From NCBI RefSeq assembly GCF_040581485.1, contig NC_090134.1:22963698-23027697 (forward strand): a DNA stretch of 64,000 nt. The letters run 5' to 3'. The translations under genes were made by a program, and so were the position numbers. The DNA comes from Linepithema humile. Taxonomy: Eukaryota; Arthropoda; Insecta; Hymenoptera; Formicidae. Numbering within the stretch: the stretch's first letter is position 1; every line of letters begins with the position of its first letter. This document shows positions 49,901 to 62,624 of the stretch, piece by piece. The notes beneath the pieces are model-generated. The model was not told where the DNA came from. It was given only the letters and a program-made list of their open reading frames with translations, and made no database searches.

Positions 49901-52900
49901 CAGATATAAATGACACAAAGCATGAGTGCAAAAATACTAGTAAAGGTTGTAAATTATTTGCGAACGAGAAAATAACACTAAAGTGCTCAAGTTTTAGCGA
50001 CACGTAACACGCCTTACCTGGAGACCTTTTGCATAACATTTATAAAATACACATGCATGCTTTTCGACTGAAAGAGAGATAAAGTAGTGCTTGTAATACA
50101 AAATTTGATTGTCTTTTTGCCACGACATGCAATTAAACATGCTTCCTTAAGACGAATGCAGCTACTGTAAGATTGCATCAATGGGGGAATAGTTATAAAA
50201 TATTGCCATATCAATTTCAACTCTATCTCAACCAAGCAATGCACGCAACAAATATCTGTTAATCAATGAACTAAAATGATGAAGCGGTCAAATAAAGATT
50301 AATTAAGAAAAATAATCATCGTTTATGAGTATAGAATGTATTTACAAGACTCATTAAACTATTATACTAGGATTATGTAATATATCGCACGTACGAAACA
50401 CACGAATCGTTTTCATATAAGTTATTAAAAATGACACAGTGCTATGTTTCGGCCAAGAATGGAATGACAAGACAAATCAGATAAGTGATATTAAAATAGA
50501 TATTAAAATTTTTCACAGAAATAGAAAATAGATGAATGAAAACATGGTGTGGAACATAGCTCTGTGCTGTTTATAATTAGCAGTACAGTCGGCCAACCAA
50601 TCCAAAAAGCCGCTCTTTCTCTCTCTCTCTTTTGTTGCCATATCATTTACCGGGCGGCGAAACGATGGCGACGGCATTCTGACTGATGAATGTGTTGACT
50701 GGAACGAATCTAGTTAATAAGCGACAAGTCGTGATGCGGGGGGCACGCATTACTGGTAGGGGTGACGACGGCTGATGTACGATGATACGTTGGGGTTTGG
50801 TGCTAACGATGTTTGGAGATTTGCTTGGTGTGCTGCTGGATGAGACAGCTGTCACAAATATAGTTTGAAGATGAGCAACAAGAGGCCCCACACGCAGCTC
50901 GTTACGCCAATAAACAGAGGCACTTTGTAGTCTAGAAAATCAGAATCGCATACCGTACTGCAGAATCGAATTGTTATGCTACACAGATCCCAGTAAAAAC
51001 GATCTCCGCAATTCTTTGTACTTTACACTTTGAAACACAGTTAACGCGTATGTGTGAAATTACCGTTGTTGTTCCGTCGTGCGGCGTATTAAACAGTAGT
51101 GTAGTTATTTTGTAGTCTAGAAAAAGTCGGACAATCATATCATAGCGACGAACCAGATCATCACACCGAACGGAATCAAGTGTGATGGCGAGCGGTTCAC
51201 ACTTTTACACGTATATTATATTACGGCTATAAAATAGATGTATACAGAGTGTCCCAAAATTCGCGAATCAAATATTTCGATCAATAGGATTTAGTCTCTT
51301 AAGACTGAGAAGATTTGATAACACGAGTGTTCTAATTTCACGCCCAGAGTTAACGGAACCAGAAAGATTTCGGCAACTAAGTATATAGATTGCGCACCGA
51401 AAGAATGTGAATGAAGAGAATACACGGCGTAATATTACTATGAACACTATTACTGTGAACGAGACAAGATTTTCGACAGAAGAAACTACATATTGGGTAT
51501 GCCCGCGAATAATCCTCTAGACTGATAGAGAACTAAAAGTAACTATATTAAGAGAGGACATTATCATTTTGCATTAATTAATCGCAGTATCTTCATAGTG
51601 CAATTGCTTTATCAATTGGAAACTATAAGCTGTAAGGAACTATACGAGACTGTACTGCAGCTCATTACTTCCACCTCTTAGCACCATATTTTTTGTAAAT
51701 TCAAGAAATGCTATTCCATCGTTCTCCAGAGATTTAGAGACAGATGTACCTTTGTGTGTTGTATTTGACCAACAAAGACTATATATAAGAAGTATCTTTC
51801 TTGCAAATACTCAACAAATCCTCTTTAACTTAACCGCAATTAAAAATAAATAAATCAACGTTATAGAGCGAGCCATAAAACTGACGAGTGTATAATTGCA
51901 TATAAATAACTATTTACCAATATCCCCACAAGACTACATTGGTTCGAAGACACGCATGCAAAAGCCGTCACCGCGCGATAATGCAAGTATAATTAACCAA
52001 AACTTTTAATCAAGTACTTTAAGTGAAATATGCACTAACATCTCTTTATAGTATGAAAATAGAATTTAGAGCACATTCAACCCTTGAATAGAGATTAACA
52101 CATCTACAAATTACATATATAACATGTACAGCTGCAACTTGCATAATAAGTGTGGTAGACGCAATATTCCCATAGCGGTATAGTGAACGAGATTTTGTGC
52201 ATTTCTTGCTTTCCACATTGTCAACTGAAGTGTACTTACAGCCATCCCCGGTGTCAAGACGCGCTTGTAGTTCTTTTACTTGTATATCTTTCCGCTTCAA
52301 TTCATGCGACATGGTGTCTAATCGCTGCTTAAGGTCCCTCAATTCCCTGAAAGAGGAAAAAAAGGATGATCACATTGTTATCATGTTTCACGTGCAATTT
52401 GAATAATTTTTCATCAATAAAAAGTACTTTTGTGCAGCTATCAAATCTGAACGAGTCTTGGTGAGTTCTTCCGAGATCGCTTGCTTCGCTTGTATCTCAT
52501 TCTGCAAAGAGCTCTGTAAATTCAGAAGCTCCATTTTATCGAGTTTTTGCGATCGACGATTTCGCCAGTTTTTATCCGCCATAGTGGTGCCACTTCCAAC
52601 GCCGCTCACTCCGCCAGAGTGTTTTAGGAATTCCAATTCTTCCGTCATTTTTGTAGCCAAGGCCTGAAATTAAACACAAAACAAAAATCTTTTTGTAAGT
52701 ATATTGGCAAAGATGACTCTTGTTGTATTCATTATACTATGTCGTTTCTAAGGACGGACGAAGAGGAGGGTGAGGAGGGGGGGGGGAGGGACAGGGTGCA
52801 ATTAAATCGCAACAAACCTGCAAGTATCCACGAGCATCCTTCTCATCCGATACCCATTGAATAATTTCAGTAATCTGTGCTTCCCATTGCGCGATGGCTT

Positions 52901-55900
52901 CCTTCTTATTCCTCAACTCTTCGTATTCGTCTTCCAGTTGTCTTCTTTCACCTTGTAATCTATTAACGCTGTCAGTAAGGGCACCGAGCTCTAATACAAG
53001 CTTCTTGTTCTCCTCAACCAGCATTATCTTTTCTCTCTCGTGACGTCTGTTTAATTCGTTTATAGTTTCTTCGCTATCGGTGATATTTTCTAATCTCGCA
53101 GCATCCAACTTCTCCTTTGTGAGTTGCACTTCTCTCTCTAATAATTCTCGTCTAGTGTCCGCTTCGTGTAATTGTTCTTGCAGACTCCGAATCTCAAGAT
53201 TAAATCTGCCTTGTTGTTGATTTAAGTTTTCGTTATATTGAACCTCAAGTTTTTCAACTTCCGCTTTTAACCTATTAATCTCCTGAGTCGCTAAGGCGTG
53301 ATTCGCACTAGCGTCGTTTCCAAGAGAACGTTGTCTGATTTTCTCCGTTTCCTCCTGCATTTGCTTGCAATATTCCTCGCTGCGCTCCCGTAATTTCCTT
53401 TCTTTGCTGGTTTCCGCCATCGCTTCATCAATCCTATTCTCCAGCTCTCTACGCAGCTTCTCGGCTTTTCTAATATCGTGGCGTAAAGTATCGACTTTCT
53501 GCATTGCAACTTCCAATTCTTCTTCTTTGTCTCGGACTTGCCTCGATAATTTTTGCTTTTGTTGTCTCAGCTCGGATAACTTATCCGACACTTCTGTATA
53601 TTCCGTCATAGCGAGTTTACGTTGCGTGAGCGCATCTTTTAATTCCTTGTCTTGAAGCTTCAGTTTTTCCTGTGCATCTAATTTGTCTTTAACAGCTTCT
53701 TCCTTCTCCAAGCGTAAACAACGAACTAATTTTTCCAATTCCCGGAATTTCGTCATGTCTCCGTTATCCAAAGTTCGCAATTCTCGTGGAACATCCATAG
53801 ATTTCAACTGTGACTCCAACTCTACATAAAAAATTTTATGTCAACATACTGTGATACCATTGAGACTGAAAGATGACAAGTTATTGTAATTTATTAACTA
53901 TAACTTTACCACAATTGCGTTTTGTGAGTGTATTTATTTCATCCTGGAGCTTTCTAGTTGCATTATTAGAATCTGGTGAGATACCGGGTGAAGAATGACT
54001 TATACCCTTATGATTTTTCATGTCGTCGATAGTTTGCATCAGTCGTGCATTTTCTTCCTCCAGTAATTGCACACGTTTATCTGTCTGGGTTATAAAACCC
54101 AGATCCGATATGCAACTGTAATCCCAATATCAAATTCCAGTAATAAATATATTTCCAAGACAAGAGTAAATTAATTTGTTATACATGATACGCTACTCGC
54201 GATAACCGCAATTTGTGGTTAAATGTCCCCCAATTTCATTCAACCGGCAAAAGAAACAACCTGTCTTGTCGATTGACTTGTGTGATTAATTAACTGGAAA
54301 ATAGAATCTCTAACATACGCTTCTGACGTGTCGAATTGGCTTTACATCTTTACATCACGTCAAATAGAAATGCTTACACTAAAATAGAGCTAAATAATTA
54401 TTGTACGAAGAAAAAGAAATGATACAATTCATACCTTCCTTGTGTAAAACTGAAACCGACAAATGGTAGATGAAGCGCGGAGAAGGCAGAATTTGCTGCT
54501 GGCGGTACAGCATCGGAAGTGCGAACATCCGTATCATCAACGTCAAAGTTTGACGTGTCACTGGGCGATGAAACTTCAGGAATGTACGGCGCAGTGCTAT
54601 CTCTGAGTGTATCCCAATCGACTCCGTCGAACCAAGGATGCTTCTGCATTTTTAAATGCACGAGATGAACGTTAGGAATGTATTCACATTCATCATTGTA
54701 TCATGATTACTGAGGTCTGTTTATTAAGAGTGTCACAATTGATTTAAACATTGCAAGCCATATAACAGTCGCATTTATATCTTTTACTATCTCTTAATTA
54801 CACATTCCTTGACGAAATCAAATTAATTTGTCATCGTGGAAGCTAAAAGACAATACTAGTTACAACTTATTAATCTTTAAACTGCAATGATCTGTTGAAG
54901 ACCACTCGTATTTGCAAAGGTTTCATTCATTTAGATTAAGGTTCAAGCTTCTCGAAACAGAGTTAACTTTCAATATTAAATAAAAATGTCAAACTTCCTT
55001 CAATAAGTGTATAGGCGCTGCAAGAATAAAATAAAAAAAAATAATAAGCCGGTATAATTGTCGCAGCATAACTTACCTTAAAGTCATCAATTCCATTTTG
55101 GCCTAATCTAAATTCAGAGCTGCAAATTAACTTCCGCATCAGATCTTTGGCTTCTTCAGAAACATCGTACATAACGTCCGTAGGAAAGTCAAAACAATTC
55201 TATAAAAGAAAGCATTATTATAATTATTATAATTTTATATTATAATCTTTGTTGTGGCAGTACCATAAGCGTGTAATAGTCCAATTAAATATATAAATCT
55301 GAAATTAAAAAATATTACCTTGTGATTCATTATCTTTCCATAAGTTTCGACTAGAGATTCTGCATAAAAAGGAGTTTCACCGTAGAGCATTTCGTACATG
55401 CATACTCCAAGAGACCACCAATCGCATTCAGGACCATACTGTCCTTGACCATCCTCCATCGCCTATTAGTAATGATCGTATAAAGCAACGTGAGTGACGT
55501 AAGTACACATCAAGTGCACACCGCAAAAGACATATACTAAAAGTTTCTACAACATCGATAATAGTAGCAGGAAATTACTCTCAATATTTCGGGTGAAATA
55601 TAGTCCGGTGTACCAACAGCGACGTTGCTTTGTACCGTCCCATCTTCGAATAATCGTAAACAGGAGCCAAAGTCAGCTAATCTGATATGACCATTCGCAT
55701 CCAGTAAAACATTATCGGGTTTAATGTCACGATGTACATAGCGCAAGTCATGTATAGAACCTATAGCTAGCACCATTTCTGCTATGTAGAATCGAGCCAT
55801 ATCCTCAGGGAGACGATCCTCAAACTTGCTCAATAACGTCAACAGGTCTCCACCACAATAGTAGTCCATGACCAAATACTATATAAACATTAGTAACTCT

Positions 55901-56785
55901 CTATTAGAGCATTGTTACAATCCATTTTACCGACACTTTCAACTACTAGCAACAAAAAACAACATTACCAAGTTATTGTCATCTTGAAAGGCATAATGTA
56001 GGTTTGTAATCCATCTGCGATCACCATATACTAGTACATCCCTCTCTTCTCTAAAGCACGCGGTTTCAGCACGCTTCAACATTTCCCATTTGTTCAAAAT
56101 CTTCATTGCAAACACTTTGTCGGAGCCTCGCATTCTTACGACGCATACTTCTCCGAAAGCACCTCTACCGATAACCTTAACGATTTCAAAGTCTTCTCGT
56201 GTCAATTGCAATCTCTTTATGCATGAAGCTATTGGTTTTACTAAATAAAAAAAAATCCCAAAAATGTAATCCATGTATCTGGTAGTTAAATATTTTATTT
56301 ATGCCGTTATCAGTGGATTTGACATCCAGAAATCAAGTACTTACCAAACTCAATAAAATCAGAAACAGTTTTTTCACGACGTAATGAAGAATTGCAGCAT
56401 TCGTCATACAACACGAGCAAAACATCGATAAGTGTTTCGATCGAAATAGTATGGCCTACTCGTCCACCTTGGACAGGACCACCGATAAATAGACCTTCTA
56501 GTTGGCGTAATCTTCCTCCTATGCCTACAACATGTGTCTCTAACTTTATATACATAAACTTATTTTTGCAAGTATAAAGTGAATATATAAATGTTGTTTG
56601 TTTATAGAGTTACATATCATACAAAGTACAACAATCAATTCACCATTGTTCGGAAGTCCTTTCGGCATAATATCAGGAGGCGGATGGCCGTAAAGGTATT
56701 GGGATGAATCCGACATGTCTCTTGGTTGATAATGCTGTTCCTTACCACAATCTATAGCGGATATTTCCATTGTTGTTATTAGCAT
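43977..56785 (-). CDS. gek: serine/threonine kinase Genghis khan (MRCK family)
   Basis: Twenty-six exons give 1860 aa: 56644-56785, 56345-56524, 55969-56240, 55579-55878, 55319-55462, 55077-55199, 54435-54643, 53910-54115, 52818-53821, 52428-52663, 52240-52346, 50651-50848, 49717-49880, 49358-49613, 48811-49097, 48288-48431, 47977-48112, 46552-46793, 46279-46459, 45998-46186, 45667-45852, 45347-45528, 45101-45199, 44915-45038, 44277-44434, 43977-44090. A Cdc42 effector that phosphorylates myosin regulators and shapes actin. Domains: AGC kinase (GRGAFGEV at 132-139, K154, HRDIKPDN at 247-254, DFG at 267-269), AGC tail (FVGFSFTQ), long coiled coil (about 470-1000), C1 zinc finger (from about 1125, APTKCNHC), PH (about 1185-1330), CNH/citron (about 1330-1640), CRIB ISAPTNFNHISH (from 1677) and a proline/serine-rich tail. 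The start is M at 56785, or M at 56770. Confidence 0.96.
45642..45661. repeat. TA microsatellite in gek intron
   Basis: Short run of TA next to the donor of the exon at 45667-45852. Confidence 0.85.
47029..47909. mobile_element. 881-bp near-perfect palindromic foldback element
   Basis: The left arm (47029 to about 47446, starting CAGCGTGTGTCAAAAGTTCC) and the right arm (about 47501-47909, ending GGAACTTTTGACACACGCTG) are inverted copies with only a few mismatches over more than 400 bp. The unpaired centre is about 55 bp. The flanking TATAATATA and TATTATATT are themselves complementary, so the ends may reach about 47020 and 47918. No coding sequence is present. It lies within the gek intron 46794-47976, on the transcribed path. 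Confidence 0.85.
50651..50848 (-). other. gek exon 12, possible cassette exon
   Basis: This 198-bp exon (66 codons) has phase 1 on both sides, so leaving it out keeps the frame. It encodes a low-complexity serine/proline segment (SSSSTPSKSP, HQPSSPLPV) between the coiled coil and the C1 domain. It stands alone between long introns (49881-50650 and 50849-52239). Confidence 0.6.
51243..51263. repeat. transposon-end-like sequence in gek intron 11
   Basis: ACAGAGTGTCCCAAAATTCG resembles the ACAGGGTGTCC-type ends seen at 20345. The rest of the 1.4-kb intron shows no clear partner end, so this is probably a fragment. Confidence 0.3.
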
Positions 56786-57109
56786 TCATTACCTCTCTAT
56801 ACCACATTGTCATGCTCTGATAAAATTCCTGTAATATACAATTTTGCTGCTATAATAATCAATTTGAAATATGTATTAATAATCAACAATTTCCTTCTAT
56901 CCGCTAAAGTTTAAAGTCTGTACAAATCTAATACATTTCTGTTGTTGCGAAATAACCAAAAACAAAAATATTTTTATTGTATTGAGATTTGCAAATTTTT
57001 CTCCTTAAGCAAATTGCGAAGTTATTTTGTTTGTTACTTTGTTATTGTTTTTTATTATAAAACATGAAGTAAAAATTTAAAAAAATCAATCAAGATAAGA
57101 AAGAATACA

Positions 57110-57123
57110 GGGGGGGGGGGGGG
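57110..57123. repeat. run of 14 G
   Basis: Homopolymer G in otherwise AT-rich DNA upstream of gek. Confidence 0.9.
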
Positions 57124-58271
57124 ATTAAAATAAATAATTAATAATAATAAAAAAGAACAAGTAGCACAAATAAGAAAAGGCAAATTACAAAGAAATTTTT
57201 TTCTCTTCATAAAAATGTTCACGTATCACTCGGATTCTAACTAAAAAAAAATTTGTTTACAACTATGCTATGGCAATTTTGGACGTCAAGTAAAAATAAT
57301 TTGAAATTTGCTTCCACAATATATGAAAGATATCTAGATTGAATAAACTCGGTTTTCTTTGTCAATGTCGTACACCGATATGTACCTACCGATATATCAG
57401 CGTCTAGTATATGCATGAAGCAGTCGAGCTTCATTCACTTCGTTCTCGGTCATTGTACCGGGATTATTCACGTTGGAAATTACGTAACTGCTACAAAGAT
57501 AGCTAAAATATTCGGCGAAAATACGCAACAGGAGAAATACGCGTGAATAAAAAAGCTCAGAGGCAGATAAAAATAGTGCAGTAAAGCGAGGCACCGCGTT
57601 TCAAGGATGGATTCTGGAATTTGACAAAATCACGCACAATGCTCTGTACGACGAATTGCGCGACGCTGATATTTTGATTTCATCAAGTATCACGAGGATA
57701 TAATACCCGTTGTTTCACGCAGTCACATATTCTAAATATCAAGTTTATAACCTCGTCACAACATTACACTATCATTCGTAAGTGAATTTGTGACGTAAAG
57801 TTTCCCTATCGCGTAGGAAGATGATCCAAGTGAAAGGTTTTTTCCTTCGTCGATTGCCGAGTAACCGCTCGATTAATACGAGCATACCTGCTGAAACGAC
57901 GCAACTCTGCTTTCGATCTTCCTCAATTGTTTATTACGCGCACCATTTGGTTATCACAAACCATCTCGCATAGCCATCTCGAACCCCAACAATTTGATTG
58001 ACCCCCTAGCAGGCCCTACACAGAAAAAAATATGGCAGCTCTACGTCATTAAATGTAGCCATGATAATCGGCATGCAGATTGGCAACACTATTCGATTTT
58101 CTAACATGTAGTATCCAGTGACACCACATAACCAGTTCGCCCCTTAACTCGTGATATGTATATACCATATGTATACTGGAATACGCCTTTCCGCATATGC
58201 CTTGCGTAAATGTGTGAGATGACAAAAAGGACAGCAGGATAGGGTTAGGTCTATGTCTCTTTCTTTCATAG

Positions 58272-58405
58272 ACGACGAGGCTTAGAAGAAAGCAGCAACA
58301 TAAGACCCTAGACAAAATTCCCTGGCGCGTTAGAAAAAAGCGACAACATGAAGAGGCTCTAGGGTCAAATTTCCCTAGCAAGTTAGAAAGGGGTGGCAAC
58401 GTAAT
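58272..58405. repeat. degenerate minisatellite, about 50-bp unit, copy B
   Basis: Three units, each starting TTAGAA and carrying an AGCAACAT- or CGACAACAT-like core, then CTAG...CAAATTCCCT. Related to 38924-39027. The minus strand is open through the whole array (58049-58399), but the frame looks repeat-derived. Confidence 0.65.
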
Positions 58406-60020
58406 AAATGTTATAAGTCAATTTTTTAGACGACAACGACGATGAGCATCAGATGGCGCGCATTGATAAATACACGCGTTTTACACTCTATCTCAAATAA
58501 GAAACCAAGGAAGAAGTGAGTGACATTTACCGATTCTAGAGAAGAATGATTGCTACATAATTGTTTACAAAATTTTTACTAATAATAGTGACAATGATGT
58601 ATCAATCTTATAGTTAAAGAAAGCTATTAATTCAAGCTGCCAAATATTGCAAAACGTGAAGCGTTGTGTATTATTTCTAGATATTTAAGGGATTATTTCT
58701 TTTGGAGATATATATTGTATTTCTTATTTATGTGTGATTTGTGTTAGCATAGTTGAATCATAATGATGATTATTTACATTCGGTGGTAACTTCTTTGGAA
58801 AGCAATCTTTCATTATGCGAAGCAAATTCATGGATGTAAGAATAGATGAATTTTTCCCACTGTTGAGGATGGTCACACCAGAATGATGTGCAGCACATTA
58901 TTTCAACAGGAAAGCCAACTAGTTTGGTATTAAGATATCGGAATCAAAATAGGTATAAATTAATATACGAGTACAATACGAATATATGAGTATAATATGA
59001 GAAAACATTTGTAGTATTAGGAGGATGCATGTGTGATCAAATATAAAGCATTATATATATATATACACACGTTAATTTTTCACTATATCTATACAAAGAC
59101 ATTAGACTTGAACTTTATCTCTTTAGATGGTATTGCATTTGTAGACAAGATATTATTTAGAAAAATTAGAAAACTGGTGATAAAAGAATAGACTATTTGA
59201 TTTACTCTTATTTTACTGATCCAATGGCATATAAATTACGTTTATTTTTTTACATTGAAGAATAGAGGGATAGATTCTGCGTTATGTTCTTCTATTTATA
59301 CATTGTATATTATATATTAGTACAAGTAGCAATATATGTTTTATATTATGTGAATTCATTAATTTGATTTTTGAATTAAAGATATTTTAAAAAAGAGCAT
59401 TTATTATTAATTGGCACATTTTATTACAAAATAAAATGTACCACTGGTATATATAAGATTGCTATGATATATTTATATTGAATGTATATTGATTGAGTTA
59501 TATTTTGTAATGTAAAGTCTTATATAAAATTTAATTGATTTATTTGATTACATCTGAAAATTTTAACACAACTACTTATGGATAGTATTTTGAATAGATA
59601 TATTTTTTATTTAATTAATACAAAAATATTATTGTTTTGTATATCATTTTGTTAATTATATTTTTGGTACATAATAGTCTTTTTGAAATATGCATAAAAG
59701 TAAAATCAATTTTTTTATTTTTTTAATTTGTCTCTTTAAAAACCAATTGAAATATAGAGAATTGAAATATTAGAATTATTTGATTTATTACTTATTTTGG
59801 TTTTTTTGCAATAATTAAGTTTATACTTTTCTAGTGCGCATGGATTTTATGTGGAATAATGAGATTGTGTGTTTATTTGTTAGGTGTATTAGGATATTAA
59901 TAATCAACTCTATTCTGGATTACAAAGCTTCCAATGATGTTTTCGTCTGGCCTTAATTGTAATCTCTCCTTCCCCAGTTGTTTGGGTTATCCACAGGATA
60001 GTGAAGAATTGATTCCAAAA

Positions 60021-61656
60021 ATGGCTCGCGAACCAATCATTCTTAATGTTTACGATATGGTGAGCCATAATTTTTCTAATATATCATGATAAATAAAATA
60101 AATACTGTTAACAACAGCTCAATCTTATTTATTCATCATTTTTCTACATTTATTTATTTTCAAAATGTTTTATAATATTCAAACGTTGCATGATAGTATT
60201 CGTAGAAAAATAAACAATAGTAAGATTTATTATTTTTTATTGTATTTAATACAATTTCACTGAAGGAATGTTATGATTGCAGTATTGGATAAACGAGTAT
60301 ACTACACCTATCGGTCTTGGTGTGTTTCACTCAGGAGTGGAAATATATGGAACAGGTAAAAGTATCGCGTACAAAAAGTAGAACATAAAGCAAGAATTTA
60401 GAGAAAACAAATATTTTTTTTTATAGAATATGCGTATGGCGGTCATTCCCAACCAAGAAGTGGCATTTTTGAAATTACACCAAGAGTAGCTGAGGAATTG
60501 GGCGAACAGTTTAGATACAGGTAAAGAGTTTATATTCTTTTATTTATTTTAAGAGAAAACATATTTTCCATAAATATTAGTTGAACATTTTTAAAAATAT
60601 TGTATCGAACAATTGCTATAATTTTATCTTTTCTCTGTACAGACAATCTGTTCATATTGGATATACCGACTTCACGGAAGAAGATGTGTCAAGAATAATT
60701 ACGGAATTAGGCAAAGATTTCAGAGGAGACCGTTATCATTTGATGAATAAGAACTGCAACCACTTTAGCAGTCAATTTACATTGGTACATAGCTTTTCCC
60801 ATACAATACTAACATTAAGTGTTAAAAATCGAAACGCTTTATCACCTAAAATAATTTTTATAAAAAAAAATAATTGAAGATTTGTATATGAGGAATTTTT
60901 TGACACGCTCAATTCAAATTTGCAGCCAAAATTTTTAAATTCTTAATTTGCAAACTCAATGATGCAATTAAAAGTTTCATAAATAGATTTCAGATGAAAG
61001 CTCTTTTTTTGAAAGGAGTTTTAGAAACCTTTTATTTGAAAACTAAAATGTAGATTTTTTAATTCAGGAATAAAAAATTAAATAAAAGCAAATTCAAAAA
61101 TTGTTACACATACTGAATTTAAAAGTGATATGCAAATTAAAAACTTGCAATATATTGAATTCTATCTTGTGTTATAAAAAAGATTTATTTTATAAAAATA
61201 TAAAATATAAAAATAATGTTTTTCTAAAGTTTAAAATTTTGATGTTAGATTTGATTTCAAAGACTATAAGAAATCAAGTTTGATAATAATAACTTAACAA
61301 CTATAATTTTTTAAGTTTACGTTTACGTTTATATTAGGTCTGCCACATTCAATTTGAAAATATTAATCAAAGTTATAAGTCATTAACATTAGTGGTCGGT
61401 TTTCAAATGCGTCATTAACACTTGAGGAGTTAACAGATGGGCATAGATGGCATAGATAACATCAATTAATATATTTCAGATTTTGTGTGGACAGGAAATA
61501 CCTGGTTGGGTTAATCGTCTGGCGTATTTCAGTTCATGCGTACCATTTCTTCAACGTTGTTTACCAAAGGAATGGTTAACACCTGACGCTTTGCAGCATT
61601 CTTTAACCCAAATTAGCCATCACGAAGATACACCACCATCGGATACTTCGTTGTAA
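60021..61656 (+). CDS. DESI2: DESI2-type PPPDE peptidase (deubiquitinase/deSUMOylase)
   Basis: Five exons (60021-60059, 60283-60355, 60427-60520, 60643-60784, 61480-61656) give 174 aa. The PPPDE fold is a cysteine isopeptidase that removes ubiquitin or SUMO from proteins in the cytosol. The catalytic pair is visible: H29 in GVFHSG and C107 in NKNCNHFS. Other family blocks are LNVYDMYW, EYAYGGH, LCGQEIP and RLAYFSSC-PFLQRCLP-KEWLTP, the last two diagnostic for DESI2 rather than DESI1. The usual family start matches MAREP at 60021. The frame is open upstream to ATG-ATG at 59934, which would add 29 residues. The last intron (60785-61479) contains one copy of a diverged AT-rich repeat found again after the gene. 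Confidence 0.95.
60800..61375 (+). repeat. AT-rich direct repeat, copy 1 (DESI2 intron 4)
   Basis: Shares an ordered series of matches with 62625-63150, for example AAACGCTTTATCACC / AAACGCTTTATTACC at the start, TCTTGTGTTATAA / TTTTGTGTTTTATAA in the middle, and CCACATTCAATTTG / GCATATTGTATTCAAT near the end. Many substitutions and small gaps indicate an old duplication or two copies of one old transposon. Confidence 0.6.
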
Positions 61657-62245
61657 CATTTAGCTAACACTGTTAAGATTTGTAAGCACGGTCTAAAATA
61701 CCGTAGAAGTTATACATTTTAGGTAATTAAACATGGCGAAAAAATGTTAATTAGGATTGATTATATATGATCAAGATTTAAAAATTTGAGAAACTAAACC
61801 GTCGAGACGAGGTACAAATTTGATATTGTATGCGAGCGCTAACAATTAGTACCGAAAAGATTGCCTTTGCTGCAATGCATCTCCTAAGATGGCGATTCGC
61901 AACGTCGCATGTGTTCTTTGTTGATTAATATTGTCAAAATATAATAGTTACATAATGAATAGATAATTACATACATTGAATTCAAATTACAATAAGTAAG
62001 AAAATCTTTTGCTGATGCTGATGAAAATAGCCTGTTACATTAAAAAAGAAAAACATTTATTGAAATTGATTTCTTTCTTATAAAGATTCTTGTTCGTTAT
62101 TACTTGAAATTGTAAAACGCTATATCTTAAAATATAATGCATGTCTGTCTATAAGTTGTATGCATAAAATATTATATACAATTAGTTTGAATATTTAATA
62201 ATTAATTTATATAATTAATTTTTATAATCAACTTTATACGCGCGC

Positions 62246-62247
<2 letters not shown>
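61657..62247. other. DESI2 3' flank
   Basis: Probably 3' UTR followed by AT-rich intergenic DNA. No further gene was seen. Confidence 0.5.
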
Positions 62248-62301
<54 letters not shown>

Positions 62302-62321
62302 GCGCGCACACACGAGCGAGA

Positions 62322-62357
<36 letters not shown>
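62248..62357. repeat. compound CA / CG / GA microsatellite
   Basis: About 20 CA units, then CG units, CA, and about 20 GA units in direct succession, ending exactly where a foldback element begins. Confidence 0.95.
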
Positions 62358-62362
<5 letters not shown>

Positions 62363-62513
62363 CCATCTTAAATGATGCAAATGAACCTAAATATTTAGAA
62401 AACGAGCCAACTTTTGGAAAAAAGTTTCAGATAAACATTGTGCGATTTTTTTTTTTTTTTTCTAAAAATGTCTTGTTTTTTAAATATTTATGTGTATCAT
62501 TTTAAATGGGACG
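62358..62513. mobile_element. foldback MITE-like element next to microsatellite
   Basis: The left end TGTCCCATCTTAAATGATGC and right end ATCATTTTAAATGGGACG are inverted copies. Complementarity runs on through AAATATTTAGAAAAC and GTTTTTTAAATATTT. The T-rich centre is about 60 bp. Non-coding. Confidence 0.6.
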
Positions 62514-62624
62514 CTTTGTATAAAGATAAATACATACGCGCGTTCGTGTACGTGTGCTATGTGTGTTACGTATTCACATAAACATGAACATATATATTTA
62601 TACGATTTTATGTTAACAGAATAT

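Larger units (their letters stand above)
56786..60020. other. divergent interval, gek / DESI2
   Basis: Holds the promoters and 5' UTR exons of two head-to-head genes. A G run (57110-57123) and a minisatellite (58272-58405) are present. The segment 57400-58540 is richer in GC than its surroundings and is the best place for promoters and first exons. From 58600 to 59850 it is very AT-rich, without coding signal. A candidate upstream extension of DESI2 starts at 59934. Confidence 0.45.

Noticed and set aside
53365..53655. 96-aa plus-strand open frame rich in Ser/Leu
   Set aside because: Antisense of the gek coiled coil; composition mirrors the E/K/R-rich sense strand.
58049..58399. 116-aa minus-strand open frame with CCCFLLS-type motifs
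   Set aside because: Covers the minisatellite array 58272-58405, so the frame is explained by repeat units.
62248..62357. Regular repeats that might suggest a CRISPR-like array
   Set aside because: Plain dinucleotide microsatellites with no spacers, in a eukaryotic genome.
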